A stretch of 64,000 nt of DNA, from NCBI RefSeq assembly GCF_000169195.2, contig NC_016023.1, forward strand, positions 744,001 to 808,000, given 5' to 3'. Made by a program: the position numbers and the translations under genes. Position 1 is the stretch's first letter, and every line of letters begins with the position of its first letter. Source of the DNA: Heyndrickxia coagulans 36D1. Its GTDB lineage: Bacteria > Bacillota > Bacilli > Bacillales > Bacillaceae_C. Below are positions 18,017 through 25,905 of this stretch, one piece after another. Under the pieces are notes generated by a model. The model was not told where the DNA came from. It made no database searches and saw only the letters and a list, made by a program, of their open reading frames with translations.

Positions 18017-18713
18017 GATGCAATTTCTCCCTGTATTGTGTTGGTGTTTCCAGCACGTGTTTTTTAAAGGATTGGCTAAAATGATAAATCGAAGCAAAAC
18101 CTGTTTCTTCCGCTATTTTTTGAATGGACCATTCGGGGTGTGCTTTAAGAAAAACTTTCGCCATCTCAATCCGGTATTTAATCAAATACTCCTGAAAACT
18201 CATCCCAAGTTCTTTGGAAAATTTCCGGCTTAAATAATTTGGGGAAACATGCACCTGGCTTGCAAGATCAGCCAAATTGATTTTTGAATGAAAGTCTTCC
18301 CGGATAATTCGAATTACTTCCTGTATGTCAGAGGACAATCCTTCAATATAACCATATTTATTCACATAGTTTTCAAGCATCCGGTACAGTTCTTCTGTGA
18401 TAATCGGTTTAACAAGATAATCAAAAACATGCAGTTTAATGGCATGCTGTGCATATTGGAAATCTGCATGAGCTGTTATCATCACACATTCCGATTTATA
18501 ATTCTCCCTTATATATGCACATAATTCCAATCCACTTTCCCCTGGCAAACGGATATCCAAGAAAGATAAATCAATCGGATGATTTTCCAGCATCTTTTTT
18601 GCCTGCACTGCATCTTCGGCTTCAAACAGCTCCCACTCTGGATAACGTTGCCGGATTAAAAACACGAGTTGCTCCAATTCAAGTATTTCATCATCAACAA
18701 TTAATATATTCAT
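18009..18713 (-). CDS. Response regulator with AraC-type DNA-binding domain (YesN-like)
   Basis: A 234-residue regulator. Receiver domain at residues 1-120 with acidic pocket VDDE, phosphoacceptor Asp53 in SFLDIRLPG, Thr in MITAHAD and Lys in LVKPI. The C-terminal third is a double helix-turn-helix of AraC type (INLADLASQVHVSPNYLSRKF and WSIQKIAEETGFASIYHFSQ). The ATG at 18713 overlaps the kinase stop in ATGA. It presumably activates this operon, and perhaps itself, in answer to the partner kinase. Confidence 0.88.
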   Translation of the reverse strand: MNILIVDDEILELEQLVFLIRQRYPEWELFEAEDAVQAKKMLENHPIDLSFLDIRLPGESGLELCAYIRENYKSECVMITAHADFQYAQHAIKLHVFDYLVKPIITEELYRMLENYVNKYGYIEGLSSDIQEVIRIIREDFHSKINLADLASQVHVSPNYLSRKFSKELGMSFQEYLIKYRIEMAKVFLKAHPEWSIQKIAEETGFASIYHFSQSFKKHVLETPTQYREKLHHD

Positions 18714-19453
18714 ACTTTTCCCTCCGGTGTATACGGCCATTTGACTGTTAAAATCGTACGCCCAGCCTCTCTGTTGATAGATAATTCTGAATGTAAATCA
18801 TAGATTAATTCTAATCGCCTCTTAACATTGATAAGCCCTACCCCTAAAACGCCGAAACTGGCATTTTCTGACCCTGGCCCGTTATCTGCCACAAACAGTA
18901 TCACCCAATTTCCTTCTCTTTCCAATCCAATTTGCAAATACTTCTCGCCGGGCTGTTTCTCCAACCCGTGTTTGAAAGCATTTTCCACCAGGGTTTGCAG
19001 CATATAAGGAGGCATATACGTTCGCCTCGCATCTTCCTGAATATCTATCTTTACTTTCAGGCGGTTACCGAACCGGATTTGTTGAATGGAAATATAGTGA
19101 CTTGTATAAGCCAGTTCTTCTTCGAAAGCGACAAGCGCATCTTTTTCCGTATATTTGTAACGCAAAAACTTTGAAAATTCCTCAAGTGCATGCGTTAAAT
19201 CTTTTGTCCTTCCAAGCCTGTTCAGCGAGAGCATTGCATTCAAAGAGTTAAATAAAAAGTGGGGCTGGATTTGCTGACTAAGCTGTAAATATTCCACTCT
19301 GTGCAGTTCTTTTTCCATTTCCATTTTTTTATTCTCCAGCTGCAAATAATCCAGCTCCTTATCCAAAAAACCAAGCAGCAGAAGAACAACATAAGCTGCA
19401 ATTGGGGCGCCCAGTGACAGCATAACCAGTATTGTAAAAATGGTTTCAGCCAA
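18710..19453 (-). CDS. Sensor histidine kinase, LytS/YesM-type
   Basis: About 247 residues. One N-terminal hydrophobic segment (TIFTILVMLSLGAPIAAYVV) is followed by a coiled coil (LDYLQLENKKMEMEKELHR), then the His_kinase domain with the phosphoacceptor in QIQPHFLFNSLNA (His near residue 65) and an ATPase domain with LVENAFKHG and FVADNGPG. There is no extracellular or PAS sensor, which is unusual and fits sensing through the membrane or through a partner protein. The frame runs to a GTG at 19462, but AGAGGTGA fits better to TTG at 19453. Confidence 0.82.
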   Translation of the reverse strand: MAETIFTILVMLSLGAPIAAYVVLLLLGFLDKELDYLQLENKKMEMEKELHRVEYLQLSQQIQPHFLFNSLNAMLSLNRLGRTKDLTHALEEFSKFLRYKYTEKDALVAFEEELAYTSHYISIQQIRFGNRLKVKIDIQEDARRTYMPPYMLQTLVENAFKHGLEKQPGEKYLQIGLEREGNWVILFVADNGPGSENASFGVLGVGLINVKRRLELIYDLHSELSINREAGRTILTVKWPYTPEGKV

Positions 19454-19539
19454 TGGCTTCACCTCTCAATAATTGTTATTTCTCTCTCTTTTAAGATCAA
19501 ATTATATCACAAATCAGGCCAATGATTTTATCTGTTTTG

Positions 19540-20205
19540 TTGAATAGATAGAACAAGCGGATTTAAATATAATAAAGGGGATGAACAATCATTCATTTTA
19601 AAGGAGGAATTACCCGTGTCTACGTTAAATTCGTGGTGCCACTACTATTTTCCGGGGAAAATGACAGCCGCGTCCCGTTCAGTACCTGCTTTTCGTGGAT
19701 GGCGGGCAGAGGGCGGGCTGATTGACTGCGGCAGCGGCTTTGAAATTTTCGACGAAATAAAAAAAGGAATACGCCGTCCAGTCTGTTTATCTTACCCATT
19801 ACCATCTGGACCATATTTTGGAGGCGTATCTTTTTAAAAGTGCCAAAATTTAAGATGTAAAAAACTGAATGAGATAGAAAAACTGACAAAAGCGAGCGGC
19901 ATGCTGAGCCCGGCCGACGCGGAGAACCGCAAAAAGTGGACAAAACAGCTGTTTGAAAAACGCCTGAAAACCGGCAGCCGTTGCTGAACCATACGGAAAA
20001 ATGATATCCGTACGGGGAAAAGTTTGATGTAAATGGAATGAAATGTCGATGATCCATCCGCCCGGCCATACGGAAGGACACTGCTGCCCATATATTTCCG
20101 AAGCACGTATCCTTTTGCCTGCGATTTTGACCTGGCCTCTTTTAACCTGTGGTACAACAACGCCAACTCAGACATTTGAGGCATTTATCGCATCGCATAT
20201 GCGAA
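19540..20205 (+). pseudogene. Decayed copy of the metallo-beta-lactamase-fold hydrolase at 28745
   Basis: This stretch aligns by eye with the intact gene at 28745-29740 and with its promoter. Shared pieces include the upstream ATTCATTTTAAAGG...TTACCC, IDCGSGFEIFDEIKK, a damaged metal-site region (YPLPSGPYFGG for THYHLDHIWG), ASGMLSPAD, the APGHTEG-like HPPGHTEGHCCPY, and the coding of WYNNANSDI. Several frameshifts and deletions break it, and the zinc motif THxHxDH is lost. Homology ends near 20205. The promoter (TATAAT near 19568) and the inverted repeat AATGAN-type operator have also drifted. Confidence 0.85.
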
Positions 20206-20229
20206 GACTATATAAGTTGAATTTGGAAT

Positions 20230-20552
20230 TTACATCTTTACGCACAGTCGGTTCATGTTCGTTTCCCTTCTTTTCTTAGTCCATCCGCATACGTTATTAT
20301 CATGCCGCCCTCCCATTTCAAAGCCATCAGCCCTTATTCCTTTTCCAGCTTCTCCTTTATTTCAAGGATCTTTTTTTCAGAAAAGCCTGTTGCCTTTTTG
20401 ATAAAATCTAGTGGCATCCCAAGTTTAATGAGATTTCGGGTGATCTCGATTTTCCCTTCTTGTCTTCCTTCTCGTTTACCTTCTTGTAGTCCTTCTTTTC
20501 TCCCTTCTTCTCTTGCTTCTTGTTTTAGTTCATCTTCATACGTTATCATCAT
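20230..20552 (-). pseudogene. Tandem partial copies of the Rpn-nuclease C-terminal segment
   Basis: A 72-residue frame at 20334-20552 repeats the last half of the next gene upstream almost exactly (MITYEDELKQE..., EGRKEGLQEGKREGRQEGKI, then ITRNLIKLG..LDFIKKATGFSEKK). A further, more degraded copy of the same junction lies at about 20230-20330. They look like unequal tandem duplications of the 3' part of an Rpn-family gene. None keeps a catalytic domain. Confidence 0.75.
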
Positions 20553-20582
20553 GCCGCCCTCCTATTTCAAAGCCATCAGACC

Positions 20583-21014
20583 TTATTCCTTTTCCAGCTT
20601 CTCTTTTATTTCAAGGACCTTTTTTTCAGAAAAGCCTGTTGCCTTTTTGATAAAATCAAGGGATGCCCCAAGTTTAATGAGGTTTCGGGTGATTTCTATT
20701 TTTCCTTCTTGTCTTCCTTCTCGTTTACCTTCTTGTAGTCCTTCTTTTCTCCCTTCTTCTCTTCCTTCTTTTCTCCCTTCTTCTCTTCCTTCTTGTTTTA
20801 GTTCATCTTCATACGTTATCATCGTGCCGCCCTCCCAATTTTTGATTTCCTGGTTAAATTCCTTTTGGTAATGACTTTCGAGTTTTATCATGTGGTCCAT
20901 GAAAATGAAAAGTGTCAGTAAATCCTTTTTATCGAGCTGCAAGCGATCTTTCATAACATTAAAATTCATTCTACCGCTTATAATCTCTTTCTTTTCATAT
21001 TTGGAATTCTCCAT
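20583..21014 (-). CDS. N-terminally truncated Rpn-family nuclease/putative transposase
   Basis: A 143-residue protein matching the C-terminal part of Rpn/PD-(D/E)XK-transposase-related proteins, which are normally near 300 residues. It keeps the EIISGRMNFNVMKDRLQLDK and TLFIFMDHMIKLES segment and the charged repeat (EEGRKEGREEGRKEG), but lacks the N-terminal nuclease core. AAGGGG eight bases before ATG gives a plausible ribosome site, so the fragment may be expressed. It is followed by tandem copies of its own 3' part. Biological role of the fragment is unknown. Confidence 0.7.
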   Translation of the reverse strand: MENSKYEKKEIISGRMNFNVMKDRLQLDKKDLLTLFIFMDHMIKLESHYQKEFNQEIKNWEGGTMITYEDELKQEGREEGRKEGREEGRKEGLQEGKREGRQEGKIEITRNLIKLGASLDFIKKATGFSEKKVLEIKEKLEKE

Positions 21015-21235
21015 TAACTTAACCCCTTAATAATTTTTAAGTGTCATTTATTCTAAGATTTTAACTTATTCATCATAACGGTCCTTTTTTCGTAAAACGT
21101 TCCAAACTGTTTTACAACAATGAGAAAAAAATAACCAATGCCAGCAATACCGTATTTCATATATTTTCTCCCGACATTCTGATCCGTAATTTTTTAGTTT
21201 GTTTATCTATACAAGCATAACAGCCACGTGAACTA

Positions 21236-21511
21236 CTAGCCCAATAATAAGTAACCAAATAAAGAACGAAATATAATACTCATAAATGCCTCATCCTCAT
21301 TATAAATAAAATGCCAGCCTGCTGATAAATTGTCCCATCCTACTGTATTCGCATGGGCTACTGCATATCCTATTCCAACAAAAACGATTGAGTAGAGAAA
21401 AGCAGCGATTAAGAAAAATTTCATTCGATCCATTGTTAATCGGCCTTCTTGAACTTCTAACTTGATTTCTTCAAAGTTTTCTTTCGTTAAGATTTTTTCT
21501 CTCTCCTTCAT
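21236..21511 (-). CDS. Small membrane protein, candidate immunity protein of the LXG toxin
   Basis: A 91-residue protein with an acidic cytoplasmic N-terminus (ILTKENFEEIKLEVQEG), one clear transmembrane helix (FFLIAAFLYSIVFVGIGYAVA) and a second hydrophobic segment at the C-terminus (IFRSLFGYLLLG). AGGATG precedes ATG. It begins 38 nt after the end of the toxin frame on the same strand. LXG toxins with a glycine-rich membrane-inserting domain are usually paired with small membrane immunity proteins, so this position and topology suggest that role. It is not recognised by family; the assignment is inference. Confidence 0.6.
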   Translation of the reverse strand: MKEREKILTKENFEEIKLEVQEGRLTMDRMKFFLIAAFLYSIVFVGIGYAVAHANTVGWDNLSAGWHFIYNEDEAFMSIIFRSLFGYLLLG

Positions 21512-21548
21512 ATCATCCTATTTTTTCTTCATTATTAACTCTTAATTT

Positions 21549-22295
21549 TTATTTAAACCATTTCGCTACACTGTCTCCTATACTTTTGCTGACTTTTTCA
21601 ATCGAATCTATTCCCTTGTTTATTCCCTTTTTACTTTGATCAGATATACTCTTGGATGAATTTCCCCACTTATAATTTATCCCGTAACTAACCATTGTCC
21701 CAACTCCAAATCCAACTACCGTGCCAATCGGAGGAAAGAATGCGGAACCAATTGCTGTACCTGCCGCAGTAGCTGCCGTGCCAAAAGCACCGTCTACAAC
21801 AGTTCCAACTACAACTTTTTGCGTGTCACCCTTATACTTTTTGTAATTATCCGCAGCTATAAGTCCGTAACCTAGCGGGCCTAGTGCTTTTCCGGCTACT
21901 TTTGCCCCTTTTCCCAATGTATTCAGGCCTTTAAAACTTTCTTTTATTTCTTCTGTCAAATTTTTGTATGCAACTTTTGGTTTTTTCCACTCTGGGAGAG
22001 ATCTGACAGTTTTTTTAATTGCTTTATATTTTTTTCCAGCAAATTCGTCTACAAATGTTGTTGATATTTTCACAGCTTTTTTAATTGGAGATAGTTTCTT
22101 CATCTCTCTAAATTTATCTATTCCATAAAGGTTTTCAAATTCTTTCTTCATTGCAAGTTTCCCACGTTCTCTGCCAAACGTTTCAATAGACTCAAGTAAA
22201 TGATTAAAATTTTCTTTTGAAAGTGCCTTCCCTTTGTATTTAGCCAGATGATTTAAAAGAGCTTTTCCATTTATTTTATAGATTGTATTATTCAT
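21549..22295 (-). CDS. C-terminal toxin part of an LXG protein, glycine-zipper type (separated by an amber codon)
   Basis: A 248-residue frame in the same reading frame as the LXG gene upstream, from which it is separated only by TAG at 22383-22385 and 29 further sense codons. It has a basic, helical first half and a Gly/Ala-rich stretch (LGPLGYGLIAA, GAFGTAATAAGTAIGSAFFP, GTVVGFGVGTMVSYG) like the glycine zippers of pore-forming LXG toxins. The internal ATG at 22295 has no good ribosome site. Most likely this is the toxin domain of one 532-residue protein, either inactivated or read through at low level. Confidence 0.75.
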   Translation of the reverse strand: MNNTIYKINGKALLNHLAKYKGKALSKENFNHLLESIETFGRERGKLAMKKEFENLYGIDKFREMKKLSPIKKAVKISTTFVDEFAGKKYKAIKKTVRSLPEWKKPKVAYKNLTEEIKESFKGLNTLGKGAKVAGKALGPLGYGLIAADNYKKYKGDTQKVVVGTVVDGAFGTAATAAGTAIGSAFFPPIGTVVGFGVGTMVSYGINYKWGNSSKSISDQSKKGINKGIDSIEKVSKSIGDSVAKWFK

Positions 22296-22382
22296 ATAAT
22301 TATTAAATGTTCGATACTCTTCCTTTGTAAAATTATGGAAAAGCTCACTTTTAAATGCTTTGCGCCTCCCCTTATCCAGTTT

Positions 22383-23150
22383 CTAATAAATATAGAACTG
22401 GATAGCAGCAATCAACAGGGTGTTAGACTTATTAATGTATTTATAAGTACGTTGCATTGCTTTAAAGCCATTGCTCATTAAAATAAATATTGCTAATTTA
22501 TCGACAAACACTTGTTGTTCATGTAGTGACGAATCATTATCATTCAAACAGTCAGCTTGTCCGCCCCCAACCAAACTCCTTTCTCCTGCTTCCATCACTT
22601 TCTTCATCACCCTGTCCACGTCGCGGCGGCTTTCTTCGACGATTTGCAGGGCTTTGCGGTCAAAGGCGTGGAGTTTTTCATTCACTTCATTCGCAAATTT
22701 TTGTGATGCTTCAGCGCTTTCTATGAAATGGCCCAAGTCCGGTGCCGGAATGGATACAATATCGGAAATGCTGTGCAAAACTTGTAATCCTTCATGGTAG
22801 ATGTCCATCATTTGGTTTTTCAATATGCGCGTTTTTTGATTAAGGTCATGCATATAATCAGCGTGCAGTACCGCGCCTGGCGAATCATCCACTGTACCCT
22901 CAAATTCGGAAATGATTTGGTTGTACCGGTGCTGAACTTGCCGGGCAGCTGTCACCAGTGCTTCAATCATTTCACCGTGGGTAGTGTGAAAATAATGTTT
23001 TGCTGAATCTGCCGCTTTCCCTTTAAAAGATTGCAGCCTACTGATCGCGTTTGTTTTTTGCCTTACAACTTCCAGCCTTGCCGCCATTTCTTTTGTGCTC
23101 CGGTCGATTTCTTTTTGCAGATGCAGCAGTTCTTCAAATTCAACTTTCAT
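22383..23150 (-). CDS. LXG-domain T7SS effector, N-terminal part, ends at in-frame amber
   Basis: A 255-residue protein with the helical LXG targeting domain of polymorphic toxins exported by the type VII (Esx/Yuk) system, similar to Bacillus YwqJ. The N-terminus MKVEFEELLHLQKEIDRSTK, the segment RLQSFKGKAADSAKHYF and the later coiled coils are characteristic. It stops at TAG (22383-22385), after which the frame continues KLDKGRRKAFKSELFHNF into the toxin domain. It lies directly behind the YwqH-like and YwqI-like genes, the normal order. ATG at 23150 has a weak, distant GGGG site. Confidence 0.8.
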   Translation of the reverse strand: MKVEFEELLHLQKEIDRSTKEMAARLEVVRQKTNAISRLQSFKGKAADSAKHYFHTTHGEMIEALVTAARQVQHRYNQIISEFEGTVDDSPGAVLHADYMHDLNQKTRILKNQMMDIYHEGLQVLHSISDIVSIPAPDLGHFIESAEASQKFANEVNEKLHAFDRKALQIVEESRRDVDRVMKKVMEAGERSLVGGGQADCLNDNDSSLHEQQVFVDKLAIFILMSNGFKAMQRTYKYINKSNTLLIAAIQFYIY

Positions 23151-23177
23151 GGTGCAACATTCAACCCTTTCCCCTCT

Positions 23178-23465
23178 TTAATTCTCAAGCCTGTGAAAAG
23201 ACTGGCCGATGTGATCATCCTGCTGTACCATCTCATTCCCTAATTGTTCCAGTTTCCGCAAGTCCGCATCGAGAAGCGCGCTGTACAGTTTCAACGTGTT
23301 CTGCAGTTTCCCCACTATTTCAAGCTGTTCTCTCATGCTTTTTAAATCCGGCGGCTGCTGCAGTGTTATTTTTACCGGCTTAATGCCCTCAAGCGTAGAC
23401 CTGGTACTGTCCGCTTGGCTGAGCACTGCACGGAAGACGGTTTGATTGATCGCAATTTCTCCCAT
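23178..23465 (-). CDS. YwqI-like (DUF5344) T7SS accessory protein
   Basis: About 95 residues, the YwqI/TIGR04197 family of small helical partners of LXG toxins. The protein is two amphipathic helices, with ..SMREQLEIVGKLQNTLKLYSALLDADLRKLEQLG in the middle. These bind the LXG domain and help export. ATG at 23465 has AAGGGG eight bases upstream, overlapping the end of the preceding gene; a GTG at 23468 is the alternative. It precedes the LXG gene by 27 bases. Confidence 0.75.
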   Translation of the reverse strand: MGEIAINQTVFRAVLSQADSTRSTLEGIKPVKITLQQPPDLKSMREQLEIVGKLQNTLKLYSALLDADLRKLEQLGNEMVQQDDHIGQSFHRLEN

Positions 23466-23468
23466 CAC

Positions 23469-23873
23469 TTAATCCCCTTCCACAATTTCCTGGCTCAAGT
23501 TAGAAATATACGACTGCAAATATGATAAATTGCTTTGTGCCTCATTCAGCTGGTTCGCAAGGCGCCGGATTTCTTCTTCCAGCCTGTCCTCCGTATTTCG
23601 GAGATGATGCACATATTGGCGTACAGACGACTCTATTTTATGCAAGTGATTCAAATACTTATTTTTCGTTGTGCCTTTCCAAGAGGGTGGATGAAAATCA
23701 ATATGCGCCACCTTCCTTTCGTGCTGCCATGCGCCTTCAATGACTCCCTCCATTCGCCCCTTTGCCCGATACAGCCGCTCGATTTTTTCTTCAAGCAGTG
23801 CAGCATCCTGCCTCGCTACTGCTGCCTGAGCCTGCATGTTTTCCCTTTTGCGGATCAGATCGCTTTTATCCAT
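23469..23873 (-). CDS. YwqH-like (DUF5082) T7SS accessory protein
   Basis: A 134-residue, nearly all coiled-coil protein of the YwqH/DUF5082 family, found at the head of YwqHIJ-type LXG operons. It begins MDKSDLIRKRENMQAQAAVA and ends with a heptad-rich segment (LQSYISNLSQEIVEGD). The longer frame starting at 23939 lacks a ribosome site; the ATG at 23873 has GGGAGGCGGTGA nearby. It lies immediately before the YwqI-like gene (stop and next start touch). Confidence 0.75.
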   Translation of the reverse strand: MDKSDLIRKRENMQAQAAVARQDAALLEEKIERLYRAKGRMEGVIEGAWQHERKVAHIDFHPPSWKGTTKNKYLNHLHKIESSVRQYVHHLRNTEDRLEEEIRRLANQLNEAQSNLSYLQSYISNLSQEIVEGD

Positions 23874-24018
23874 CCTTCGCTCACCGCCTCCCCTTGTTCG
23901 AGTGTACAAACGGTTTATTTTACCACTATTTTCTATCAACCAGCTTCTCGTTTTAATATTTTTTCAAAAATTAGGTCTTTTGAGCTAACTTGGTTACTTA
24001 TTTCCCTTTCTCCACTAA

Positions 24019-24165
24019 CTAAAACCAGGATATTCAGATGGTGGCGGCAATCATCATCCCCATGAGATACCAATAAGAGGAAAGGCGGACAAAAGAAGAG
24101 AATACTTGGTGGCAAATTTTTGCATAAAGAGCTTTTTGGTGGACTATCGGAAAACTTTATTCATA
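24019..24165 (+). other. Unexplained open segment, possible toxin-tail remnant
   Basis: Between the T7SS module and the M42 gene the plus strand reads, from a stop at 24016-24018, LKPGYSDGGGNHHPHEIPIR followed by GKADKRREYLVANF. The His/Asp-rich, non-repetitive content looks protein-coding and recalls C-terminal segments of polymorphic toxins, but it has no start codon and no family I can name. It may be the leftover of an older cassette. Confidence 0.3.
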
Positions 24166-24198
24166 AAAAAATCCGGACATCAAAAAGTGCCCGGAATT
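24165..24198 (-). terminator. Terminator of the M42 peptidase gene
   Basis: On the minus strand ATTCCGGGCAC pairs with TGTCCGGAT around the loop TTTTTGA, followed by T7. It lies just after the M42 stop. Confidence 0.75.
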
Positions 24199-24207
24199 TT
24201 TATGATT

Positions 24208-25299
24208 TTAGTCAAAAATAATATGGTTTACTGTTTTGCGGTCGAGACGTTTGATCACTTCTGTTATTAGTTTAACAGTATTTTCGTAATCATCACGGTG
24301 CAAGATGCCGGCGTGCGAGTGGATATAGCGTGTTGCAATCGTGATGGCAAGAGATGGAATGCCGCTGCCCGTTAAGTGAATGGAGCCGGCGTCTGTTCCG
24401 CCGCCCGGAATCGATTCAAACTGGTACGGGATATTTAACTCTTCAGCAACTTTCACAACCGTATCGCGCAAGCCTTTATGCGCCACCATTGAAGCGTCGT
24501 AAATCACGATTTGCGGACCTTTGCCCATTTTGCTGAGTGCTTCTTTCTCGGAGATTCCTGGGGTGTCCCCGGCAATCCCGACATCAAGTGCAAAGGCAAT
24601 ATCCGGTTTCACTTTGCTGGCTGCCGTCTTCGCGCCGCGCAAGCCCACTTCTTCCTGGACATTTGTTACACCGTAAACGATGTTCGGATGGTTTTCTTTA
24701 TGCAGATTTTTTAGCACATCAATGACAACTGCACAGCCGATCCGGTTATCCCAGGCTTTGGCAAGCAGCATTTTTTCATTTTTCATAACCGTAAATTCAA
24801 AGTAAGGCACCACCATGTCGCCCGGTTTTACGCCCCATTCAAGCGCTTCTTCCCGGCTTGTGGCACCAATATCAATGAACATATCCTTGATTTCGTACGA
24901 TTTTTTGCGTGCATCCGGTGATAAAATATGTGGTGGCTTCGATCCGATCACACCTGTCACATCACCTTTATCTGTTACAACCGTAACGCGTTGGGCAAGC
25001 ATCACCTGTGACCACCAGCCGCCGATCGTTTGGAAGCGCAGAAAGCCCGACTCATCAATTTGTGTCACCATGAAACCAACTTCATCCATATGGCCGGCGA
25101 TCATAATTTTCGGGCCGTCCGCCTGCCCCGTTTTCTTTGCAATTAAGCTGCCGAGGCCGTCTGTGTCAAGTTCATCGGCATACGGCTCTATGTATTTTTT
25201 GACAACAGCACGCACTTCTGCTTCATTGCCGGCAATCCCTTTTGCATCGGTTAAATCTTTCAACATGGACAATGTCTCATCTAACTTTGCCACTGGCAT
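24208..25299 (-). CDS. M42 family aminopeptidase (YsdC-like)
   Basis: A 363-residue cytoplasmic metallo-aminopeptidase of the M42 family (glutamyl aminopeptidase/tetrahedral aminopeptidase type). Metal ligands and catalytic residues are visible: His in AGHMDEVGF, Asp in AWDNRIG, Glu pair in VQEEVGLRG, Asp in FALDVG and His in YIHSHAG. These enzymes form large self-compartmentalised shells and trim peptides. AGGAGG precedes ATG. Alone on the minus strand with its own terminator. Cellulase activity is often annotated for this family but the motif set supports peptidase. Confidence 0.88.
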   Translation of the reverse strand: MPVAKLDETLSMLKDLTDAKGIAGNEAEVRAVVKKYIEPYADELDTDGLGSLIAKKTGQADGPKIMIAGHMDEVGFMVTQIDESGFLRFQTIGGWWSQVMLAQRVTVVTDKGDVTGVIGSKPPHILSPDARKKSYEIKDMFIDIGATSREEALEWGVKPGDMVVPYFEFTVMKNEKMLLAKAWDNRIGCAVVIDVLKNLHKENHPNIVYGVTNVQEEVGLRGAKTAASKVKPDIAFALDVGIAGDTPGISEKEALSKMGKGPQIVIYDASMVAHKGLRDTVVKVAEELNIPYQFESIPGGGTDAGSIHLTGSGIPSLAITIATRYIHSHAGILHRDDYENTVKLITEVIKRLDRKTVNHIIFD

Positions 25300-25440
25300 T
25301 TCCTCCTCGTCCCGATATGTACAAAGCCTATTATAATCAAAATCGCAAAAAGTGTAAAAAGTTTCAGCCTTCTATTTTATATCACGTCGGACTATGCCGG
25401 GTATTTCCTGATACTCTTTTTATATGTCAGAAGCAGCATG
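25300..25440. other. Intergenic, nothing recognised
   Basis: Upstream region of the M42 gene, leading into the transposase remnant. Confidence 0.3.
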
Positions 25441-25815
25441 CTTTAGAGAGCTTCATCCAACCAAGAAGAGCTGGAAATAGCTGCTTCACTGCCTGATGGG
25501 AAGAAGGCAGACTACCTGTTCTCTGAAGCAGATGGCAATTCAGGGACTGAAAAAGAAACAGCATATGGAAGTCCACCACGCCATTCTCTATGAGGGATGG
25601 GAAATCAATGGCAAAAGGGGCTTCCTGCGTCAGCCCCACAGTCATCATGAGGACGGAAGCCATTCAGATATTTTGGGATGAAGTCCAAGCCACAGCTGCC
25701 AACACCTATTCCCTCGAAAAAGCGCATATTATTACAAACAGTGATGGAGGTACGCCGAGATACGGCAAATCTTCCCGTCCGTTTTTTGAAGATGACTGTT
25801 ATGAAAAAAATCAGC
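25440..25815 (+). mobile_element. ISLre2-family (UPF0236) transposase remnant
   Basis: Pieces of a UPF0236/ISLre2 transposase appear in shifting plus-strand frames: KKQHMEVHHAILYEGWEING, then FWDEVQATAANTYSLEKAHI and ITNSDGG, in the order seen in intact transposases. At least two frameshifts and missing ends show that it is dead. No terminal inverted repeats were found, so the boundaries are approximate. Confidence 0.75.
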
Positions 25816-25863
25816 AAAAACAAAAATAATCAAAATAACCACAAGGTCTCCTGCTTTAAAAAC

Positions 25864-25900
25864 AAGGAAACCCGCCGGAAAATCTTTGGCGGGTTTCCTT
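25864..25900 (-). terminator. Terminator of the flavin oxidoreductase gene
   Basis: AAGGAAACCCGCC pairs with GGCGGGTTTCCTT, with T-rich sequence on the minus-strand 3' side. Confidence 0.8.
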
Positions 25901-25905
25901 AAACT

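Noticed and set aside
20450-20810. Short codon repeats in the Rpn fragments as a possible CRISPR or satellite array
   Set aside because: The repeats are in-frame GEGRKE-type codons within a coiled charged tail; spacing and variation fit protein repeats, not CRISPR.
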